Positions 4,916 to 9,795 of a stretch of 9,795 nt of DNA are shown in pieces. The position numbers were made by a program, and so were the translations under genes. The stretch is taken from assembly GCA_900752475.1 (NCBI GenBank), contig CAADVJ010000051.1, positions 1 through 9,795 of the forward strand. The letters run 5' to 3'. Numbering within the stretch: position 1 is the stretch's first letter; every line of letters begins with the position of its first letter. The notes beneath the pieces are model-generated. The model had not been told where the DNA came from. It saw only the letters and a program-made list of their open reading frames with translations, and made no database searches. This DNA is from an uncultured Collinsella sp. GTDB lineage: Bacteria; Actinomycetota; Coriobacteriia; Coriobacteriales; Coriobacteriaceae.

Positions 4916-6298
4916 ATGATCATTACTCTGTGTGGTGGCGGATCCACCTTTACCCCCGGCATCGTCAAGTCCATCGCCCTGCGCAAGGACGAGCTCGACG
5001 TTGACGAGATTCGTCTGTACGACATCAACGAGGAGCGCCAGCGCAAGATCGGCGTGCTCGTGGACTGGATTTTGCACGAGGACCTCGGCCTGGACATCAA
5101 GCTCACGGTGACCACCGACAAAAAGACGGCTTTTACCGACGCCAGCTTCGTGTTTGCCCAGATGCGCGTGGGCGGCTACGCCATGCGCGAGCAGGACGAG
5201 AAGATTCCGCTGCGTCACGGCTGCGTGGGTCAGGAGACTTGCGGTTGCGGCGGCCTTGCCTACGGCATGCGCACCATCTTCCCCATGGTCGAGCTGATCG
5301 ATGACGTTGAGAAGTACGCCAAGAAGGACTACTGGATTCTCAACTACTCTAACCCTGCCGCCATCGTCTCCGAGGGCTGCCGCGTGCTGCGTCCCAACGC
5401 TCGCATCATCAACATCTGCGACATGCCGATCGCAATCATCGACGTGGTTTGCGCCGCGCTCGATATCGACAAGAAGGATGTCGAGTACGATTACTTTGGC
5501 CTCAACCACTTTGGTTGGTTCACCTCGATTCGCCACAAGGGCGAGGAGGTGCTCCCGCAGCTGCGCGAGTACATCAAGGAGCATGAGATCCTGCTGCCCG
5601 ATTCCTACCTCAAGGGCATGGGCTCGCTCATGGCAAAGAAGCCCGAGGAGGCCACCGACGAGCATCCCGAGCAGAACCGCCACACCAAGGGCAGCTGGTA
5701 CTACGTTTGGAAGGGCGAGTACGAGATCATGGAGTGCTTCCCGGAGTACCTGCCCAACACGTATCTGAACTACTACCTGCAGCAGAAGGAGTTCGTCGAG
5801 CATTCCAACCCCGAGCGCACCCGTGCTAACGAGGTTGAGGAGACGCGCGAGAAAAATCTCTTCGACGGTATCGACCACTACGAGAAGACGGGCGAGATCG
5901 ACGAGAGCACGTTCTATGCAGGCAGCCACGGCGACTGGATCGCCGATCTGGCCATCGCTCTGAAGAACGACACCAAGCAGCGCTTCCTGGTCATTTGCGA
6001 GAACAAGGGCGCTATCCCCAACATGCCCTACGACGCTATGGTCGAGCTGCCTGCCTACATTGGCAAGAACGGCCCCGAGGTCATCAGCCGCGACAACATT
6101 CCGCTGTTCCAGCAGGGCCTCATGATGCAGCAGCTGAACTCCGAGAAGCTCGTGGTCGAGGCCACGATCGAGGGTTCGTACGAGAAGGCACTCAAGGCCT
6201 TCACGCTCAACAAGACCGTGCCGTCGATGAAGGTCGCCAAGGAGGTTCTCGACGACATGATCGAGGCCAACAAGGGTTACTGGCCCGAGCTTAAGTAA
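4916..6298 (+). CDS. glvA: 6-phospho-alpha-glucosidase, glycoside hydrolase family 4
   Basis: This is a 460-residue cytoplasmic enzyme that should cleave maltose 6-phosphate or a similar phospho-alpha-glucoside to glucose 6-phosphate and glucose, by the NAD+- and Mn2+-dependent redox mechanism of GH4. The NAD-binding loop GGGSTFTPG is at the N-terminus. MRVGGYAMREQDEKIPL and GCVGQETCG follow. Cys168-Asp169 in NICDMP and His198 in GLNHFGW match the metal ligands and catalytic acid of B. subtilis GlvA, and Tyr283 in PNTYLNYYL matches its catalytic base. Similarity to GlvA continues to the end (SKTVP/NKTVP, EANKGYWPEL). Alpha rather than beta specificity is inferred from this closeness. AAGGAG (4901-4906) lies 9 nt before ATG 4916, inside the end of the permease gene, so the two are co-translated. 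Length is slightly above GlvA. The symbol follows B. subtilis; malA and malH are used elsewhere. Confidence 0.94.
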   Translation: MIITLCGGGSTFTPGIVKSIALRKDELDVDEIRLYDINEERQRKIGVLVDWILHEDLGLDIKLTVTTDKKTAFTDASFVFAQMRVGGYAMREQDEKIPLRHGCVGQETCGCGGLAYGMRTIFPMVELIDDVEKYAKKDYWILNYSNPAAIVSEGCRVLRPNARIINICDMPIAIIDVVCAALDIDKKDVEYDYFGLNHFGWFTSIRHKGEEVLPQLREYIKEHEILLPDSYLKGMGSLMAKKPEEATDEHPEQNRHTKGSWYYVWKGEYEIMECFPEYLPNTYLNYYLQQKEFVEHSNPERTRANEVEETREKNLFDGIDHYEKTGEIDESTFYAGSHGDWIADLAIALKNDTKQRFLVICENKGAIPNMPYDAMVELPAYIGKNGPEVISRDNIPLFQQGLMMQQLNSEKLVVEATIEGSYEKALKAFTLNKTVPSMKVAKEVLDDMIEANKGYWPELK

Positions 6299-6330
6299 AA
6301 GCAACAGGGTCGCTGACCGCATACCATGAG

Positions 6331-6372
6331 CAATGCCCCGTCCACGTGATTGCGTGGGCGGGGCATTGTCGT
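6331..6372 (+). terminator. Terminator hairpin at the end of the PTS/glvA operon
   Basis: A 16-bp stem with one G-U pair joins 6331-6346 to 6353-6368 around the loop TGATTG, 32 nt after the glvA stop. The following tract is only TCGTTT, so the U-run is weak, but the stem is long and GC-rich. It separates the sugar operon from the redox operon. Confidence 0.75.
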
Positions 6373-6407
6373 TTGGTAACGCGTTTTATCAAATATGGCA
6401 TTTATCT

Positions 6408-6452
6408 GCGGTAATGTTCTATTTCACCGCTGAGGGTGACATTTTATACCGC
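6408..6452 (+). promoter_or_regulatory. Nested dyad upstream of the flavoprotein-hydrogenase operon
   Basis: GCGGTA (6408-6413) and TACCGC (6447-6452) are exact inverted repeats. Inside them ATGT/ACAT (6414-6417, 6439-6442) and TCACC/GGTGA (6424-6428, 6435-6439) are also inverted, so nearly the whole 45 bp is symmetric about one centre near 6431. It lies about 100 bp before the start codon, where an operator or a 5' leader hairpin would be expected. I do not recognise it as a Rex or FNR site, nor as a known riboswitch. No clear -35/-10 pair stands out nearby. Downstream, 6475-6480/6494-6499 and 6514-6519/6528-6533 form two further small hairpins without a U-tract. Confidence 0.45.
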
Positions 6453-6554
6453 CTGCCGAACCGTATGGAGACCTCACAACTTTTTAGGTCAGTGTTGTGC
6501 GTGTAGCAATTTCGCCCGGCCTCGCCTCCGGGCTGCCATGTGAGAGGGGATCTT

Positions 6555-8387
6555 ATGGCTCGACTGCATGTAATGGAACGCAGCCACGCTCAGGCCGTCA
6601 TGGACGACCTGCACGATGCGCTCGGACGCCGTTTGGCGGTGAGTTCGCTCGCCCCGTGTCCCGTTGAGTTTACGGCAGCCCTCGGCAACCCGTGCTCCAC
6701 CCCGAGGTGCGGCAAGTGCACGCCCTGCCGCGTGGGCCTGAGCGCGCTGAGCGACCTGCTCGCCGACGTGCTCGAAGGGCGTGCTGATGAGTCCACGCTC
6801 AACTTGATCGAGCGCACCGCCCGCACCATCTACCTTTCGAGCGACTGCGCCATCGGCTACGAAGCTGGCGCCATGGCGCTCACGGCCATTCGCGGCTTCC
6901 GCGACGACTTTGAGCACCACATCCGTGAGCACTCCTGCGGCTTTGACCGTGAGGCCCGCGTTCCGTGCGTCTCGGGCTGTCCGGCGCACGTCGACATTCC
7001 CGGGTACATTTCGCTCGTCGAGGCGGGCCGTTATGCCGACGCCGTCAAGGTCATTCGCAAGAACAATCCGCTGCCGCTCGTCTGCGGCCTGGTGTGCGAG
7101 CATCCCTGCGAGATGCACTGCCGCCGCGGTATGGTCGATGATCCCATGAATATCCTCGCCCTTAAGCGCTTTGCCGTTGAGCATAGCGACCTCAACGACC
7201 ACAAACCGCATGTAGTGGACAACACCGGTAAGCGCGTCGCCGTGATTGGTGGCGGCCCGGCTGGCCTTTCCTGCGCCTACTACCTGGCCGTGATGGGCCA
7301 CAAGGTGACCATTTTTGAGCAGCGGCACCACTTGGGCGGCATGCTGCGCTACGGCATCCCCAGCTATCGTCTGCCGCGCGAGCGCCTGCAGGCCGAGATC
7401 GACTGGATCTTGAGCGCTGGCATCGACGTGGAACTCGACCATTCCGTGAACGGCGAGGAGCTCGCCCGTCTGCGTGGCGAGTTCGATGCCGTCTACCTGG
7501 CCATTGGTGCCCACAGCGATAAAAAGCTCGGCCTTCCGGGCGAAGAGGCGCCCGGCGTTGAGTCGGCCGTCAAGATGCTGCGGGCCATCGGTGACGACGC
7601 GCTGCCCGACCTGAGCGGCCAGCGCGTGTGCGTCATCGGCGGCGGCAATGTGGCCATGGACGTGGCACGCTCTGCCGTGCGCTGCGGCGCCGAAAAGGTA
7701 AGCATCGTCTACCGCCGTCGCATCTGCGATATGACGGCCCAGGACGCCGAAATCGCCGGTGCCCAGGCCGAGGGCTGTGAGGTGCTGGAGCTGACGGCTC
7801 CGCTCGCCATCGAGACGGGCGAGGACGGTCGCGTGAACGGCCTGCGCGTGCAGCCGCAGATTATCGGTGAGCCCCGCCGCGGTCGTCCGGCTCCGCGTGC
7901 CGCCGCCACGCCCGAGCGCGTCATCCCCTGCGAGCGCGTGTTCGTCGCCATCGGCCAGGACATCGATTCCAAGCCGTTTGAGGAGATGGGCATTGCCTGC
8001 AAATGGGGCTGCATCGTCACCGATTCGGACGGCGCCGTGCCCAACTTTGATGGCCTCTTTAGCGGCGGCGACTGCCAGACCGGCCCCGCCACCGTCATCC
8101 GCGCCATCAATGCCGGCCGCGTGGCTTCGGCAAACATCGACCACTACCTGGGTTTCGATCACAAGATCAAGCTCGAGGTCGAGCTGCCGACCGTCCAGTT
8201 TAAGGGCAAGCACGAGTGTGGCCGCTGCGAGCTGGGCGAGCGCGAGGCCGGCGAGCGTATCCACGATTGGAATCTGGTCGAGCAGGGTCTCACCGAGCAG
8301 GAGGCGCGCCAGGAGGCGAGCCGCTGCCTGCGTTGCGACCACTTTGGTTTTGGCGCGTTCCGCGGAGGGAGGAACCTGGAATGGTAG
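6555..8387 (+). CDS. NuoF-like Fe-S / GltD-like FAD-NAD(P) oxidoreductase, hydrogenase partner
   Basis: This is a 610-residue cytoplasmic flavoprotein. Residues of about 45-120 match the C-terminal 4Fe-4S segment of NADH dehydrogenase subunit NuoF, CGKCTPC with Cys52/55/58 and Cys98 in SDCAIGYEAG, but the NADH/FMN-binding part of NuoF is absent. Next comes a GltD-type Fe-S domain with cysteines at 138, 142, 177, 181, 185 and 189. The FAD motif GGGPAG (232-237) and the second nucleotide motif GGGNVAMD (from 362) follow. Tyr-Arg-Arg-Arg at 386-389 is the kind of basic patch GltD relatives use for NADP(H). The C-terminus adds CGRC (555) and CLRC (591). It probably carries electrons between NAD(P)H and the hydrogenase encoded next, with which it overlaps by 7 nt. 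ATG 6555 is chosen because GAGGGG lies about 5 nt upstream; the GTG at 6540 has no such site. Annotation as glutamate synthase small subunit would mislead, as no large subunit is nearby. Confidence 0.88.
   Translation: MARLHVMERSHAQAVMDDLHDALGRRLAVSSLAPCPVEFTAALGNPCSTPRCGKCTPCRVGLSALSDLLADVLEGRADESTLNLIERTARTIYLSSDCAIGYEAGAMALTAIRGFRDDFEHHIREHSCGFDREARVPCVSGCPAHVDIPGYISLVEAGRYADAVKVIRKNNPLPLVCGLVCEHPCEMHCRRGMVDDPMNILALKRFAVEHSDLNDHKPHVVDNTGKRVAVIGGGPAGLSCAYYLAVMGHKVTIFEQRHHLGGMLRYGIPSYRLPRERLQAEIDWILSAGIDVELDHSVNGEELARLRGEFDAVYLAIGAHSDKKLGLPGEEAPGVESAVKMLRAIGDDALPDLSGQRVCVIGGGNVAMDVARSAVRCGAEKVSIVYRRRICDMTAQDAEIAGAQAEGCEVLELTAPLAIETGEDGRVNGLRVQPQIIGEPRRGRPAPRAAATPERVIPCERVFVAIGQDIDSKPFEEMGIACKWGCIVTDSDGAVPNFDGLFSGGDCQTGPATVIRAINAGRVASANIDHYLGFDHKIKLEVELPTVQFKGKHECGRCELGEREAGERIHDWNLVEQGLTEQEARQEASRCLRCDHFGFGAFRGGRNLEW
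8364..8372 (+). promoter_or_regulatory. Ribosome binding site that decides the hydrogenase start
   Basis: GGAGGGAGG lies 8 nt before ATG 8381, a near-perfect Shine-Dalgarno sequence inside the end of the flavoprotein gene. It argues for 8381 rather than the in-frame ATG at 8438, which has only a weak GGAG (8426-8429). Confidence 0.8.
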
Positions 8388-9795
8388 AGCCCAACAAAAC
8401 CACCGTCGGCGACAACAGCGAAAACGGAGCACACAATATGGTCAAGCTCACTATAGATAATTGCGAGGTCGTGGTTCCCGAGCACACCACGATCCTGGAT
8501 GCGGCCAAGTCCGTCGGCATCCAGATTCCCACCCTGTGCTATCTGCGCGATCTGAACGAGATCGGCGGCTGCCGCGTGTGCGTGGTCGAGGTTGAGGGCT
8601 GCGATCAGCTGGTTGCCGCCTGCAACAACTACGTGCTCGACGGCATGGTGGTCCACACCAACAGCCCCAAGGCCCGCGAGGCTCGCCGCACCAACGTGCA
8701 GCTGCTGCTGTCCCAGCATGATTCGCAGTGCACGAGCTGCGTGCGCAGCGGCAACTGCAACCTACAGACCATCGCCAACGACCTGGGCATTTTCTATCTG
8801 CCGTATCGAAGGCATTTGGCGGGCGAGGGCTGGGACTTCGATTTTCCCATCATCCGCGAAAACGATAAGTGCATTAAATGCATGCGCTGCATCAAGGTTT
8901 GCGAGAGTGTGCAGGGCTTAGGGATTTGGGACCTGACCAACCGCGCCACGCATACCGCCGTGGGCACCCGCGGGCGTGCGCCGATCGGCAAGACCGATTG
9001 CGTCGCGTGCGGTCAGTGCATCACGCATTGCCCGACGGGTGCCCTGCGTGAGCGTGACGATACCGAGACCGTGTTCGATGCTCTCGCCGATCCCGACAAG
9101 ATCGTGCTGGTGCAGATCGCGCCGGCCGTGCGCAGCGCCTGGGGCGAGGAACTCGGCATTCCGCGCGAGGAGGCCACCGTCGAGCGCCTGGCGTGCGCGC
9201 TGCGCCGTGTGGGCTTTGAGTACGTGTTCGATACCGATTTCTCGGCCGACCTTACCATTATGGAGGAGGGCTCCGAGCTGCTCGAGCGCCTGGGCGCCGC
9301 TGCCAAGGGTGAGGGCGATAGCCGCGGCTGGCCCATGTTTACGAGCTGCTGCCCGGGTTGGGTGCGCTTTGTGAAGGCGCGCTATCCGGGGTTTGTCGAC
9401 AGCCTGTCTACGTCCAAGTCGCCGCAGCAGATGTTCGGAGCTATTGCCAAGACGTATTACGCCAAGGTGCTGGGCGTGGAGCCCGAGCGCCTGTTCGTGG
9501 TGTCCGTGATGCCGTGCACGGCCAAGAAGGCCGAGTGTGCGCTGCCGAGCATGATGGGCGAGGGCGGCGCGCCCGACGTGGACGTTGCGCTGACGGTGCG
9601 CGAGATGGTGCGCATGATCCGCGCGAGCCACGTGAGTGTTGACACGCTGGTCGAGGAGCCGCTCGATACGCCGCTTGGCTTTGGCACGGGCGCGGGTGTG
9701 ATCTTTGGCGCCACGGGCGGCGTGATGGAGGCCGCCGTGCGCTCGGCCTATTACCTGGTGACGGGCAAGAACCCCGATGCCGATTTCTTTACCGA
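8381..9795 (+). CDS. hydA: [FeFe]-hydrogenase catalytic subunit (3' end missing)
   Basis: The frame is open to the right edge, 471 codons visible. It reduces protons to H2 or oxidises H2 in the cytoplasm. The electron-relay domains follow in order: a plant-type [2Fe-2S] domain (Cys53/64/67/81), a NuoG-like His-ligated [4Fe-4S] site (His113, Cys117/120/126), and two ferredoxin-type [4Fe-4S] motifs (CIKCMRCIKVC from Cys164, CVACGQCITHC from Cys207). The H-cluster domain shows motif L1 TSCCPGW (321-327) and motif L2 MPCTAKKAE (377-385). GTGAGVIFGATGGVMEAA follows. Motif L3, with the last cluster ligands, lies beyond the window. This is the multi-cluster monomer-like layout of group A enzymes. 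The start overlaps the flavoprotein stop (ATGGTAG), so both are translationally coupled. Residues 1-19 form a polar extension before the [2Fe-2S] domain, which itself begins at a second in-frame ATG (8438). Confidence 0.95.
   Translation, partial: MVEPNKTTVGDNSENGAHNMVKLTIDNCEVVVPEHTTILDAAKSVGIQIPTLCYLRDLNEIGGCRVCVVEVEGCDQLVAACNNYVLDGMVVHTNSPKAREARRTNVQLLLSQHDSQCTSCVRSGNCNLQTIANDLGIFYLPYRRHLAGEGWDFDFPIIRENDKCIKCMRCIKVCESVQGLGIWDLTNRATHTAVGTRGRAPIGKTDCVACGQCITHCPTGALRERDDTETVFDALADPDKIVLVQIAPAVRSAWGEELGIPREEATVERLACALRRVGFEYVFDTDFSADLTIMEEGSELLERLGAAAKGEGDSRGWPMFTSCCPGWVRFVKARYPGFVDSLSTSKSPQQMFGAIAKTYYAKVLGVEPERLFVVSVMPCTAKKAECALPSMMGEGGAPDVDVALTVREMVRMIRASHVSVDTLVEEPLDTPLGFGTGAGVIFGATGGVMEAAVRSAYYLVTGKNPDADFFT

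Noticed and set aside
3236..6322. A 1028-codon open frame on the minus strand across the permease and glvA
   Set aside because: It is in codon register with both plus-strand genes, which share the same frame. It stays open only because TTA, CTA and TCA codons are nearly absent on the coding strand. Its translation is rich in Leu, His, Asp and Val without family motifs, and the sense genes are certain.
6514..6533. GC-rich hairpin just before the flavoprotein start
   Set aside because: Six base pairs, no U-tract, and nothing beyond base composition to suggest a riboswitch or terminator.
6489..8432. A 647-codon minus-strand open frame opposite the flavoprotein gene
   Set aside because: Same cause: codon-register shadow of a high-GC gene. 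No recognizable domain and no ribosome binding site.

Overview
The window reads as a piece of a high-GC, anaerobic Actinomycetota genome, most likely a gut Coriobacteriia of the Collinsella type. That assignment is an inference from three things: strongly C/G-ending codons, a sugar phosphotransferase operon with a GH4 phospho-glucosidase, and an oxygen-sensitive [FeFe]-hydrogenase locus. Every gene I can support lies on the + strand.

Layout. Positions 1-135 are the Gly/Arg-rich tail of a gene entering from the left, probably an RNA helicase, closed by a strong terminator (170-206). Positions 207-755 are non-coding and carry a roughly 235-260 bp inverted-repeat element (300-559). A stand-alone flavodoxin-ferredoxin fusion of the EFR1 type follows (756-1517).

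Positions 1550-6368 form one sugar-uptake operon. It has two sets of short direct repeats, a sigma70-like promoter, and a leader with mutually exclusive hairpins that resembles a BglG/LicT-type antitermination site. Four genes follow: an EIIA-Glc-type protein, a BglG/LicT antiterminator split by an in-frame TAG, an alpha-glucoside EIICB permease, and a GlvA/MalA-type 6-phospho-alpha-glucosidase. A 16-bp hairpin closes the operon. Together they take up a maltose-like alpha-glucoside, phosphorylate it (HPr to EIIA His92 to EIIB Cys481 to sugar) and hydrolyse it to glucose 6-phosphate plus glucose. The antiterminator should be the substrate and phosphorylation sensor, but its reading frame is broken between the RNA-binding domain and the PRD domains.

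Positions 6408-9795 hold a redox operon. A nested dyad precedes a 610-aa flavoprotein that joins a NuoF-like Fe-S segment to a GltD-like FAD/NAD(P) oxidoreductase. It is translationally coupled to a multi-cluster [FeFe]-hydrogenase that runs off the right edge. The pair most likely moves electrons between NAD(P)H and H2 and resembles the glutamate-synthase-linked hydrogenases. The items most worth a second look are the TAG in the antiterminator, the leader in front of the PTS operon, the hydrogenase partner's domain fusion, and the inverted-repeat element at 300-559.
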